Positions 33,744 to 41,729 of a stretch of 54,273 bases of DNA are shown here, one piece after another. Source of the stretch: an uncultured Muribaculaceae bacterium (GTDB taxonomy: Bacteria; Bacteroidota; Bacteroidia; Bacteroidales; Muribaculaceae); contig CAJTKG010000016.1 in assembly GCA_910576935.1 (NCBI GenBank), positions 1-54,273 on the forward strand, in the 5' to 3' direction. A model generated the notes under the pieces. That model ran no database searches, was not told where the DNA came from, and was given only the letters and a program-made list of their open reading frames with translations. The position numbers were made by a program, and so were the translations under genes. Numbering within the stretch: the stretch's first letter is position 1; each line of letters begins with the position of its first letter.

Positions 33744-33778
33744 CAAAGTTAAGCATTTGTCTTGAATTTCAGCCAAAA
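33744..33778 (-). promoter_or_regulatory. Promoter of the ATP-grasp/coiled-coil/DPP IV unit
   Basis: On the minus strand TTTG (33777-33774), 22 bases and TAACTTTG (33751-33744). The -33 box is embedded in TTTTGGCTGAA, identical to the TonB receptor promoter. The leader is about 50 bases. Confidence 0.65.
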
Positions 33779-33816
33779 ACTTGCTTATTTATATCATAAA
33801 AATCGGCTGAGTTTTG

Positions 33817-33824
33817 TAACTTTG
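33817..33824 (+). promoter_or_regulatory. -7 element of efp
   Basis: TAACTTTG, 88 bases before the efp ATG and divergent from the promoter at 33744-33778. No TTTG at the usual -33 distance. Confidence 0.55.
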
Positions 33825-33912
33825 TAACCGCAAATGCGTCGACATTCTTCGATGTGTGATGCTAATATGTTGAAATATAAATTTTTAAACAAATAAGCAT
33901 AAGACTTTTTTT

Positions 33913-34479
33913 ATGGCAACAACAGCTGATTTCAAAAACGGTATGTGCCTTGACATCGATGGCAATTACTTCTTTATCGTTGAGTTCCTCCATGTAAAAC
34001 CCGGTAAAGGCCCTGCTTTCGTACGCACGAAACTCAAAAATGTCAAGACCGGCCGTGTAATCGACAAGACATGGAATTCGGGCGTCAAGGTCGAGGAAGT
34101 ACGTATAGAGCGTCGTCCCTATCAGTATCTCTACAAAGACGACATGGGCTACAATTTCATGCACACCGAGACATTCGAGCAGGTGGCTATCCCCGGCGAG
34201 AGCATCGACGGCGTGCAGTTTCTCAAAGAAGGTGATATCTGCGAGGCTATGGTACACGCTGCCACGGACACCATCCTCACTTGCGAGATGCCTACCAGCG
34301 TAGTGCTTGAGATCACTTATACCGAGCCCGGCATCAAGGGTGACACGGCTACCAACACTCTCAAGCCGGCCACAGTCGAGACAGGCGCCGAAGTGCGTGT
34401 GCCTTTGTTCTGCAACATCGGAGACAAGGTTCGCATCGATACCCGCGACGGTAGCTATGTAGAGCGCATAAAACAGTAA
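33913..34479 (+). CDS. efp: Translation elongation factor P
   Basis: Rescues ribosomes stalled at proline runs. 188 residues in three beta-barrel domains: the KOW-like N-terminal domain with the tip loop HVKPGKGPAFVR (Lys32), the OB domain beginning RRPYQYLYKDDMGYNFMH, and the C-terminal OB domain with EVRVPLFCNIGDKVRIDTRDGSY. No epmA/epmB or earP modification genes are adjacent, so the modification of Lys32, if any, is unknown. It is monocistronic and ends at a strong bidirectional terminator. Confidence 0.97.
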   Translation: MATTADFKNGMCLDIDGNYFFIVEFLHVKPGKGPAFVRTKLKNVKTGRVIDKTWNSGVKVEEVRIERRPYQYLYKDDMGYNFMHTETFEQVAIPGESIDGVQFLKEGDICEAMVHAATDTILTCEMPTSVVLEITYTEPGIKGDTATNTLKPATVETGAEVRVPLFCNIGDKVRIDTRDGSYVERIKQ

Positions 34480-34508
34480 TTACTGCCGCTCAATCATTCT
34501 AAATCAAT

Positions 34509-34557
34509 AAAAATAGACGTCAGCCCGTTGATTATGTCCGGGCTGACGTCTATTTTT
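34509..34557. terminator. Bidirectional intrinsic terminator between efp and the lipoprotein
   Basis: Perfect 19-bp arms AAAAATAGACGTCAGCCCG (34509-34527) and their complement (34539-34557), loop 11 bases, with T-runs in both directions. It serves efp on the plus strand and the lipoprotein gene on the minus strand. Confidence 0.92.
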
Positions 34558-34574
34558 GTATATTCACAGAAGAC

Positions 34575-35105
34575 TTATTTGACTTTGTCGAGGAGTTTTT
34601 CGGTGTTTTCTTTGGCTTTGTTATAAGTGTCTTTTGTGCCGTCTTTTACATTTTCGTAGGCTTCGACTGTACCGTCTTTTACTTTGCCGGCTACGTCTTT
34701 TGTGCCGTCGACGACTTTATCGATAACGTCTTTAGAACCGCTTTTTGCTTCCTGATATTTATCTGAGACTACGTCGGAGACAGAGTCGGCGGCATTGACG
34801 GTCGCACCTTTAACGGCATTGACGGCATTGCTCCATTGCTCTTTGAGCGAGGGTGCGGCTTTGTCAATAGCGGGAGTCAGATCGTCAAGATATTTTTTGG
34901 CTTCATCTGATTTACCCTCGGAAGCAAGTTTGGCGGCATATGATTTAGCCTGCTCGACATAGACTTTGAGCGAATCGGGGTTTGTGCAGTTCTCGATCTT
35001 ATACTTAAGCGTCTGTTCAGCTTTTTCTTCGCGGTCGGCGGCGGTGTTGCAGCCGACAGTCATGATGGCTGCCGCGACGGCAACCGTTAATAAAATCTTT
35101 TTCAT
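34575..35105 (-). CDS. Small lipoprotein with LEA/YtxH-like helical repeats
   Basis: 176 residues. The signal peptide ends in a lipobox (MTVGC, then NTAAD), followed by a Lys/Glu-rich helical body. The C-terminal third has imperfect 11-residue repeats (DVAGKVKDGTVEAYENVKDG, TKDTYNKAKENTEKLLDKVK), like amphipathic late-embryogenesis-abundant or YtxH-type proteins. It may coat the inner face of the outer membrane or respond to stress. No function is established. Single gene, convergent with efp. Confidence 0.75.
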   Translation of the reverse strand: MKKILLTVAVAAAIMTVGCNTAADREEKAEQTLKYKIENCTNPDSLKVYVEQAKSYAAKLASEGKSDEAKKYLDDLTPAIDKAAPSLKEQWSNAVNAVKGATVNAADSVSDVVSDKYQEAKSGSKDVIDKVVDGTKDVAGKVKDGTVEAYENVKDGTKDTYNKAKENTEKLLDKVK

Positions 35106-35277
35106 AACATATCAAATAAAAAAAGTTGTGTTTCTGCATTGTTATCTCAATAATGATAACAATCGGAAATGCCAAAAGTTTGTTTTGCGAGGAGGCGCAA
35201 AATAAAAAGTGGTGTCAGTTAATCAATAGGGATGCCAGGTTTGTTATAGAATTGTAACACTTTAACGAATAATCGAC

Positions 35278-35886
35278 ATGAGAGATTTAACCACAACCCT
35301 GTTCAATGTGCCGGCGAGGGCGACAACAGTCGGTCAAGGCTCGCTGCTGATATCCGATCCGTTCGTAGACGAGGCATATTTCAATCACTCGGTCGTGAGC
35401 ATAGTCGACTATGATGAAAGTGACGGAGCTCTCGGACTGGTCATGAACAATCCGACAGGCCACCCCCTCGACAGTTATCTCGACGGTGTTTCGGCAGAGA
35501 GCGGTGTGACGGTCTATTGCGGTGGTCCGCTCGGTCCAGACCGCATGGTATTCATGCACACCCTCGGTGAAGATGTATTCGCGGGGGCCAAACAGTTTGC
35601 ACCCGGTCTGTGGCTTGGAGGTGACTTTGAGGCTGCCATCGATTATGTCAACAGCGGGTATCCGCTCGAAGGTCTTGTCAGATTTTTTATAGGCTACAGC
35701 GGCTGGACCGCCCCACAACTTAAAAGTGAGTTGCTTGACAACAGCTGGGCTGTTTCAGACTGTCCGTCGGACAAGACAATGTTACTGTCGCTCAGTGATG
35801 ATGCGTATTGGCATCGCTATGTCAGGATGCTCGGCGAGCCTTATCGCGCCTGGAATCTTATGCCCCGCGAACCACGTGCCAATTGA
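35278..35886 (+). CDS. YqgE/AlgH family protein (DUF179)
   Basis: 202 residues with the family signature QGSLLISDPFVDEAYFNHSV, then GALGLVMNNPTG, VYCGGPLGPDRMVFMHTL, and the late GYSGWTAPQLKSELLDNSW. The biochemical role of the family is not settled. The gene is followed by the cupin and rubredoxin genes on the same strand with gaps of about 107 and 108 bases. No clear TAnnTTTG element is seen ahead of it. Confidence 0.92.
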   Translation: MRDLTTTLFNVPARATTVGQGSLLISDPFVDEAYFNHSVVSIVDYDESDGALGLVMNNPTGHPLDSYLDGVSAESGVTVYCGGPLGPDRMVFMHTLGEDVFAGAKQFAPGLWLGGDFEAAIDYVNSGYPLEGLVRFFIGYSGWTAPQLKSELLDNSWAVSDCPSDKTMLLSLSDDAYWHRYVRMLGEPYRAWNLMPREPRAN

Positions 35887-35993
35887 AGAATTCATAGCAT
35901 ACTCTGCCGGTTGGACGAACAATAAGTATCTAAATGATGTTGATATGACATTGATAAAGGATTTCTTAATTTTAATAATTGACAGAGATATCT

Positions 35994-36332
35994 ATGTTGA
36001 ATACTGACTATAGATTCGGAGCAGTACATGACCTCGCATCACAGATCGGGGGAGAGACAGATAAAGTATGTTTCAAAAATATTTTCGAAAACGCAAACGG
36101 CGGTGTGTCGTTATTGGCGTTTAAAGCCGGTCAGGCGCTTGCCGAGCACCTTGCTCCGGCCGAAGTGATGGTATATGTAATTGAAGGTGAAGTGAAGTTC
36201 ACCATGCTTGATGAGCCTCATGTCATCAAGACGGGCGAATTCATGCTTATGGGTGAAGATGTTCGTCACAGCGTCGTCGCACTTGCTGATTCGAAAGTGA
36301 TGCTTGTCAAGATAAGGTCAAGCAAGATATGA
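35994..36332 (+). CDS. Small cupin-domain protein
   Basis: 112 residues from ATG 35994; an in-frame TTG at 35979 is less likely. A single cupin barrel: ENANGGVSLLAFKAGQALAEHLAPAEVMVYVIEGEV carries the first metal-binding motif with one His, and FMLMGEDVRHSVVALADSKVMLVKI the second with His. It probably binds a divalent metal; enzyme or sensor role unknown. Found just upstream of rubredoxin, which suggests redox or oxygen-related work. Confidence 0.85.
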   Translation: MLNTDYRFGAVHDLASQIGGETDKVCFKNIFENANGGVSLLAFKAGQALAEHLAPAEVMVYVIEGEVKFTMLDEPHVIKTGEFMLMGEDVRHSVVALADSKVMLVKIRSSKI

Positions 36333-36440
36333 TCACGATAAATGGTCTTAAAAGTTCAGCGGCAAATGCCGATAAGAGATAATTACCGGCAGTCTGAAAA
36401 ACGATATTTCAACTCTAATCAATAACAAATAAATAATTTA

Positions 36441-36608
36441 ATGACTATGGATAAATATGTATGTGAAGTCTGTGAGTGGGTATATGACCCCGCAATCGGT
36501 GATCCTGACAACGGCATAGAGCCGGGAACCGCTTTTGCCGATCTTCCCGACGACTGGGTATGTCCGCTATGCGGTGTAGGTAAAGACCAATTCAGACCTG
36601 TCGAATAA
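36441..36608 (+). CDS. Rubredoxin
   Basis: A 55-residue electron carrier with one iron bound by four Cys: KYVCEVCEWVYDP (Cys8, Cys11) and DDWVCPLCGVGKDQF (Cys41, Cys44). The aromatic and Gly-Pro core residues are present (NGIEPGTAF, LPDDW). ATG 36447 (two codons later) is an alternative start. In anaerobes rubredoxin passes electrons to peroxide- or oxygen-reducing enzymes. It is followed by an intrinsic terminator. Confidence 0.96.
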   Translation: MTMDKYVCEVCEWVYDPAIGDPDNGIEPGTAFADLPDDWVCPLCGVGKDQFRPVE

Positions 36609-36631
36609 TATTCGGAGATTCAGATATATTA

Positions 36632-36672
36632 ATCCCTCCGGAAGTCAGAGTGAAAAAGACTTTCGGAGGGAT
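36632..36672 (+). terminator. Intrinsic terminator after rubredoxin
   Basis: ATCCCTCCGGAAGTC (36632-36646) pairs with GACTTTCGGAGGGAT (36658-36672) with one G-U pair, then GATTTTATTT. Apart from this and the promoter at 36868-36897, the 36609-36967 gap is AT-rich with repeated TTGCAAAA words and no gene. Confidence 0.85.
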
Positions 36673-36867
36673 GATTTTATTTGTTTCGGTTTATGGTTTA
36701 ATAGGCTGTTTTTTGAGTGATATGCGCAAATTTAATAAAAAAATAACAGAACGTGGATTTTGCAAAAAATATATCACGATTTAAGAAAAATGAATGCATT
36801 TGATAATTCACAATAGGCGTTTCTTAGTCGAAAATTGATCTATTTTGGTTTTAAACTTGCAAAATGC

Positions 36868-36897
36868 TTTGAAAATTGCAAAAGTTGTGTAACTTTG
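36868..36897 (+). promoter_or_regulatory. Promoter of the duplicated-domain secreted protein
   Basis: TTTG (36868-36871), 18 bases, TAACTTTG (36890-36897). It lies 70 bases before ATG 36968. Confidence 0.65.
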
Positions 36898-36967
36898 CCA
36901 ACTGAAAGCAGATTTTGTTTTCAGTAGTCTGTTCCTGTTTAATCTTAACCATTATTATTGCGATTTT

Positions 36968-38518
36968 ATGAAGAAGTATTTACTCATGTTTTTAACGGTT
37001 GTATTTTGCGCGGGTGCCGTTGCTGCCGATGTGCGTGTCAAGTCGGTCGTGTCTAATAAAGTAAAGACGCGCGACCGTGTGGATGCAACTTTGCCGGTTT
37101 TGTCATGGTCGGCAGAGGCACTTGCCGAAGCGACAGACAAAGCGCCTGACGGTACTTGGAAATCGATCGGCAAAGGTCTGTATTGTGAGGATTTGCTCAC
37201 CTACTACAGTGATGTGCCTCAGAATCTGAGATGGGAAGTCGATATCGAACAGAACGAGGATGCCCCCGGTTGGTATCGTTTTGCGCCGTATGTCGAGGGG
37301 TCGCCCATAGCCGAGTATTACGGTCAGCCTGACAATACGTTTCTATATGTTAATGCTACCGATGTCTATAAGGTATATACACTTGATTTCCTGCCGTATA
37401 GAGAGGAAATAAGCTGCCTTGTGCCAGAAGTTGGCTGGCCTGGTGACCAGTATTTCAGATACGGTATATTTCAAGACGGAATAATATCGTTTGATCTTCA
37501 GTCGTTTGCAATAGGCGTAGGTCAGGGTTGGCAGGCTACGACCCTCTATCAGGGCTTCAAACTTGCGATGCCGGGTGTCAAACTGCCCGATTATACGGCA
37601 AAGATCAAGGCGCAGGCATGTGCCGACAACAATAGTTTTGAAGTTGACCTCACGCTCGGCGACAGTTTTGACAAGGTCTATTTCCTCGCTAAAGCCGGCG
37701 AATATCCGACTTATTATATCGACCCTTATGAGATAATCGATTTCGGAGAAGAGATAGATGTGTCTAAACCGCTTGTCTTTAATGCCGAGACTCCGGGTTT
37801 ATATACGCTGCTTGTCTGTGGCGCCGACGCTGATGGCAATGTGCTCAATTATGCGAGTTGCTTTGTTGTGGCATCGTATACCGGTTCGGATTGGAAATAT
37901 ATAGGCAAGGGTCAACTCGACGAGTCGGCTTTTGCGTCTATTTATGATGAGATAGCAGCCGAGTCTGTCGAGGTCGATGTTGAGGAAAGCACTGCCACAC
38001 CGGGGCTTTACAGAGTTGTCAATCCCTATGCAACGCATCCGTTCCTCGGTAGCTATGTGGCAGACTCGTCGAAGGGTCACAACCATAGCCATTATATTTA
38101 TGTCAACGCCTCTGATGCCGATAAGGTATATATCGAGGCCAGCCCTGTAGGAGTCGAGTATCTGATGGGTCCTGCGATATTATGGTCGAGAGCCGGCAGC
38201 TGTATCGCTGACGGCGTCCCCGTAGACGAGATTGTGACCGCCGGCTATTTTGGTTCGTTGGCCGATAATGTCATTACAATGCCTTATTATACGCTGATGA
38301 TAAGCGAACAGTATCTCTATGAGGGCGAATTTTTTACAACCGGCGAAGACTTCAAGCTCGTCTTGCCCGAGACCGACGGTGTGTCTGATGTCACAGTCGA
38401 TAATGAAGCCATCGAAAAAGTCTATAATCTTCAGGGTCAAAGCGTCGTTGCGACTGAGCCGGGGCATGTATATATATCTGTTAAAGGCGGCAAAGCCTGC
38501 AAATTTGTGGCGAGATAA
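36968..38518 (+). CDS. Secreted protein with two internal repeats and a sorting-like tail
   Basis: 516 residues. Signal peptide MKKYLLMFLTVVFCAGAVAA. Two copies of a domain of about 100-140 residues: first near 62-200 (TWKSIGKGLY, DIEQNEDAPGWYRFAPY, FLYVNATDVYKVY) and second near 308-466 (DWKYIGKGQL, DVEESTATPGLYRVVNPY, YIYVNASDADKVY). Between them is a beta-sandwich-like stretch (210-300). The C-terminus (IEKVYNLQGQSVVATEPGHV, then KFVAR) resembles a type IX sorting domain. The domain arrangement suggests a surface-bound or secreted binding protein; no family is named and no enzyme motif is seen. Confidence 0.75.
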   Translation: MKKYLLMFLTVVFCAGAVAADVRVKSVVSNKVKTRDRVDATLPVLSWSAEALAEATDKAPDGTWKSIGKGLYCEDLLTYYSDVPQNLRWEVDIEQNEDAPGWYRFAPYVEGSPIAEYYGQPDNTFLYVNATDVYKVYTLDFLPYREEISCLVPEVGWPGDQYFRYGIFQDGIISFDLQSFAIGVGQGWQATTLYQGFKLAMPGVKLPDYTAKIKAQACADNNSFEVDLTLGDSFDKVYFLAKAGEYPTYYIDPYEIIDFGEEIDVSKPLVFNAETPGLYTLLVCGADADGNVLNYASCFVVASYTGSDWKYIGKGQLDESAFASIYDEIAAESVEVDVEESTATPGLYRVVNPYATHPFLGSYVADSSKGHNHSHYIYVNASDADKVYIEASPVGVEYLMGPAILWSRAGSCIADGVPVDEIVTAGYFGSLADNVITMPYYTLMISEQYLYEGEFFTTGEDFKLVLPETDGVSDVTVDNEAIEKVYNLQGQSVVATEPGHVYISVKGGKACKFVAR

Positions 38519-38584
38519 GACGCGCGTTTAATGACGCTTTGAATGAAAATACTTTAGAGTTTATATTTAATGATGATTTTTCAG

Positions 38585-38626
38585 CGGCGCCGGCTGTGAG
38601 GATTTCAGTCCAGACAGTCGGCGCCG
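38585..38626. terminator. Shared terminator hairpin between convergent genes
   Basis: CGGCGCCGGCTGT (38585-38597) pairs with ACAGTCGGCGCCG (38614-38626) with one G-U pair and a 16-base loop. It lies between the ends of the secreted protein gene (plus) and the histidine kinase gene (minus). T-tails are weak on both sides. Confidence 0.6.
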
Positions 38627-38634
38627 ACTTATGT

Positions 38635-39873
38635 TTATCCCTCGCAAGAAGTGACGTGATTTGGAGCGAGCGGGATTTCTATGCGGAAGGTTGTGCCGAC
38701 ACCGGGGGTCGATGACTTGACGAAGATGCGTCCGCGGTGATATTGCTCGATGATGCGCTTGGCAAGTGTGAGACCGAGCCCCCAACCGCGGCTTTTGGTA
38801 GTGTAGCCGGGGTTGAAGACGTTTTTGAAGTTTTTGCGCGGTATGCCTTTGCCTGTGTCGGCGACTTCGATGTAGGCGTTGCCGTGGTCTACACCGGCGC
38901 TTACAGATATTGAGCCGTTGCCGCCGGTGGCATCTACGGCGTTTTTGATCAGGTTTTCCATGACCCACTCGAAAAGCGGGGCACAGGCCTCGACGTTGAG
39001 GGGCGCGGGCCGTAGCGTGGCTGTCAGCGTTATGCGGGGTGAGATGCGTGTGGCCATATATGACACGGCTCCGCCGACGACATTGTTGAGGTCGACAGGA
39101 ATTATGCTGGGGGCCGATCCTATTTTTGAAAAACGCGAGGCTATGGTGCTGAGACGGCTGACGTCTTTATTCATTTCGGCGACAGTGTCGGCGTCAACGC
39201 CCATCTCAGGCAGGAGCTCCATCCATGCCATCAGTGAGGAGATGGGAGTGCCGAGCTGGTGGGCTGTCTCTTTAGAGAGACCGACCCAGACTTTGTTTTG
39301 TTCGGCTTTTTTGGTAGAAAGGACGGCGAAATAGACCAGTGCTATGAAGGCTATCATGATGAGCAACTGTACATAAGGATAGTAGCTCAGACGTTTGAGC
39401 AGGGTGGAGTCTTCGTAGTAGAGATGTTGTGAGAGGCCCGGGGCTATGACGATATGTATGACGTTGGGGGTTGACGCCAGGGCGTTGAGACGTTCGATCA
39501 GAAATGCTTCGTTGACAGGCGAGAGTATGGGAGAATTTTCTGCGTCGGTTTTGTCGGGGAGGTCGAAGTTTCGGTGCTGCAGTATGTGACCGTTGTCGTC
39601 GGTGAGGAGAACGGGTATGGTGGTGTTGCGCTCGATGATGCTCAGCAGAAAGTCAATGTCGACGGTTAGGGGCGTGTCGCCGGTGTCAGAACCGGTGCCG
39701 ATGCTGACGATTTCTTTGGTTGCGTCGGCCCATATCTCCATGCGTTCGCGCTCTTGTTCCGAGAGGTCGCGAACGAGTCCGTTGGAGACGTATAGAAAGA
39801 CGGCGACCATTACAGCGGCAGTCACTAACAGCGCGGCTTTACCGTAGCGTCGTATGTCATAGATGTTTTTCAT
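38635..39873 (-). CDS. Orphan sensor histidine kinase
   Basis: 412 residues from ATG 39873, which overlaps the aroB stop as ATGA; a much longer frame reading through aroB in another frame is rejected. Two transmembrane helices (about 13-32 and 165-185) enclose a periplasmic sensor of about 130 residues. Then comes the H-box SKETAHQLGTPISSLMAWME (His205), N-box NLIKNAVDATGG, G1 DTGKGIPRKNF, F/G2 GYTTKSRGWGLGLTLAKRII and GTTFRIEIPL. No response regulator gene is adjacent, so its partner is elsewhere. The signal sensed is unknown; its operon mates are envelope and shikimate genes. Confidence 0.92.
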   Translation of the reverse strand: MKNIYDIRRYGKAALLVTAAVMVAVFLYVSNGLVRDLSEQERERMEIWADATKEIVSIGTGSDTGDTPLTVDIDFLLSIIERNTTIPVLLTDDNGHILQHRNFDLPDKTDAENSPILSPVNEAFLIERLNALASTPNVIHIVIAPGLSQHLYYEDSTLLKRLSYYPYVQLLIMIAFIALVYFAVLSTKKAEQNKVWVGLSKETAHQLGTPISSLMAWMELLPEMGVDADTVAEMNKDVSRLSTIASRFSKIGSAPSIIPVDLNNVVGGAVSYMATRISPRITLTATLRPAPLNVEACAPLFEWVMENLIKNAVDATGGNGSISVSAGVDHGNAYIEVADTGKGIPRKNFKNVFNPGYTTKSRGWGLGLTLAKRIIEQYHRGRIFVKSSTPGVGTTFRIEIPLAPNHVTSCEG

Positions 39874-40943
39874 GCCAATCCCATAAGGTCGCGGTAAATG
39901 TCGAGTGCGGCAGTAATTTCTTCGACGGGAATGATGCAACCTGTCTCGACGTCGCCAACGTCGTGCAGCAGCGTGAATGAGATACTGTCGGGCGACGGGT
40001 TTTTCTTGTCGTGCGACATCAGTTCGATCAGTCTCGGGTAGTCGTCGCATGAGATGTGGCCCGGACCGTAATTCTCTTTGACGTATGCGGCTAATTGGTA
40101 TAGGGTGTCTGAAGGGAACCCGAGCCGCAGTCGTGAGATGACGAGCGCGACGACGAGTCCGCGGGCGACAGCATAGCCGTGGGGTATGGGTGTGTGTTGT
40201 TCGATGGCGAGTGATTCGAAAGCATGTCCGGCTGTATGGCCGAGATTGAGAGCGCGGCGCAGCCCGTGTTCGGTTGGGTCGTTGTCGACGATGTTTTTCT
40301 TGATGGAGACGTTGTTGCGGAGGAGGTCGAAGAGGCGTTCGCTGTCGAAAACGGGCGACACGACGCTGTAGCCGAGCAACTGTGAGAATGCGCGGCTGTT
40401 TTCGAGCAGACCGTGTTTGAGCATTTCGGCATAGCCCGAAAGAAGCTGCTGTTGTGGCAGCGTGTTGAAGAATATGGTCGATATGATGACGGTATCGGCT
40501 TCTGCGAAGCATCCGACTTCGTTTTTCAGGCCGTTGAAGTTGATACCCGTCTTGCCGCCGACGGCTGCGTCGACAGCGCCGAGAAGGGTTGTCGGGACAT
40601 TGATGAATCTGACACCGCGTTTGAATGTGGCGGCAGCGAATCCGCCGATGTCGGTAACGACTCCGCCGCCGACGTTGACAATTACCGAGCTGCGTGTGGC
40701 GCCGCTGTCGCCGAGAGCTTTCCAGATGCGTCCGAGACTGTCGATGTTTTTATTTTCGTCGCCCTGTTCGATTGTGACTGTCACAGCTTCAGCTATCAGG
40801 GGCGATTGTGCCCTCAGAAGCGGGAGTGCGTTCACGAAGGCACCTCTGTCGGTGATGACAAATATTTTTGGCGAACCCATCGCGGCGACAAGATTTTCGA
40901 CCGTTTCGCCGACGCTGTTCGTATAGATTATTTTCTGATTCAT
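39870..40943 (-). CDS. aroB: 3-dehydroquinate synthase
   Basis: Second step of the shikimate pathway: DAHP to 3-dehydroquinate, NAD- and metal-dependent. 357 residues: the NAD-binding GGGVVTDIGGFAAATFKRGV, VPTTLLGAVDAAVGGKTGIN, the metal-ligand region SGYAEMLKHG and LNLGHTAGHAFE with two His. It starts 42 bases after the HAD phosphatase gene and overlaps the kinase start, so the shikimate enzyme is co-expressed with envelope genes. Confidence 0.96.
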   Translation of the reverse strand: MNQKIIYTNSVGETVENLVAAMGSPKIFVITDRGAFVNALPLLRAQSPLIAEAVTVTIEQGDENKNIDSLGRIWKALGDSGATRSSVIVNVGGGVVTDIGGFAAATFKRGVRFINVPTTLLGAVDAAVGGKTGINFNGLKNEVGCFAEADTVIISTIFFNTLPQQQLLSGYAEMLKHGLLENSRAFSQLLGYSVVSPVFDSERLFDLLRNNVSIKKNIVDNDPTEHGLRRALNLGHTAGHAFESLAIEQHTPIPHGYAVARGLVVALVISRLRLGFPSDTLYQLAAYVKENYGPGHISCDDYPRLIELMSHDKKNPSPDSISFTLLHDVGDVETGCIIPVEEITAALDIYRDLMGLA

Positions 40944-40985
40944 GGTTTTTGCGGTTTATCGTTTGAGGCGGAGAGTTATTTGATG

Positions 40986-41729
40986 TCAGACAGATGTGGT
41001 GGCCATTGTCAGCAGGAGTTCGGGCAGGCGGTCGGCAAAATCTGTCATCGAAGTGAAGACGGCGGTGGCTCCGGCTTCCTCGAGAGCGGAACCGGGTATG
41101 GGTCCGGTGACTACGCCGACAGTGAAGATGCCGGCCGCCGCGGCCGATTTTACGCCGAGAGGAGCGTTGTCGACAGCAATCGCTCCCGAGGGACTTACAC
41201 GGGCAAGCTGCATACCTTTGATATATGGTTCGGGATGTGGTTTGCCGTGGGTGACGTTATGGGCGGTGACCATCAGGTCGGGGCTGAATGCGCCGTCGAA
41301 GTCACGTGTCAGACGGTCTATCAGGGATGCTTGTCCCGAGCCGGTGACGACAACCGGCGTGATACCCGAGCGGACGAATATGTCGACCATCTCGCGTGCG
41401 CCCGGCATTGGCCCGACGGGGGGCATTTCGTTGAAATATCGGGTCTTGCGCCTGTAAAGTTCAGTCATCTCGTTCTCTGTGGCAGGGCGTCCGAAGCTGC
41501 GTCGCATCAACAGGTCGATGATATATGCGCCGGTACAGCCTTCGTATAGGAAAAATTCTTCGCGGGTGGCGTTGAAACCGGCCTCTGCCGAGAGTCGCAT
41601 CCACGCCAGAGCGTGGTTGCCCATCGAGTCATAGAGTGTGCCGTCCATATCGAGCATGGCGGCACGTGGCATTATGCCGCTGAAGTGGCGGCGTTGCAGA
41701 AATGATGTGAGTATGTTTTTTAGTTCCAT
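40986..41729 (-). CDS. HAD-superfamily phosphatase (beta-phosphoglucomutase-like)
   Basis: 247 residues. Motif I MLDMDGTLYDS (nucleophile Asp27, acid Asp29), motif II VVTGSGQ, motif III Lys in HGKPHPEPYIKGM and motif IV AVDNAPLGVKSAAAAG; an alpha-helical cap follows motif I. This subgroup includes small-sugar phosphatases and phosphoglucomutases; the substrate cannot be told. Its ATG shares one base with the AsmA-like stop (TAATG), which implies translational coupling. Confidence 0.9.
   Translation of the reverse strand: MELKNILTSFLQRRHFSGIMPRAAMLDMDGTLYDSMGNHALAWMRLSAEAGFNATREEFFLYEGCTGAYIIDLLMRRSFGRPATENEMTELYRRKTRYFNEMPPVGPMPGAREMVDIFVRSGITPVVVTGSGQASLIDRLTRDFDGAFSPDLMVTAHNVTHGKPHPEPYIKGMQLARVSPSGAIAVDNAPLGVKSAAAAGIFTVGVVTGPIPGSALEEAGATAVFTSMTDFADRLPELLLTMATTSV

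Noticed and set aside
39874..40512. N-terminal extension of the histidine kinase through aroB
   Set aside because: The 213-codon extension is Arg/His/Thr-rich noise in a second frame of aroB; ATG 39873 with the ATGA overlap gives a normal kinase with a first transmembrane helix.
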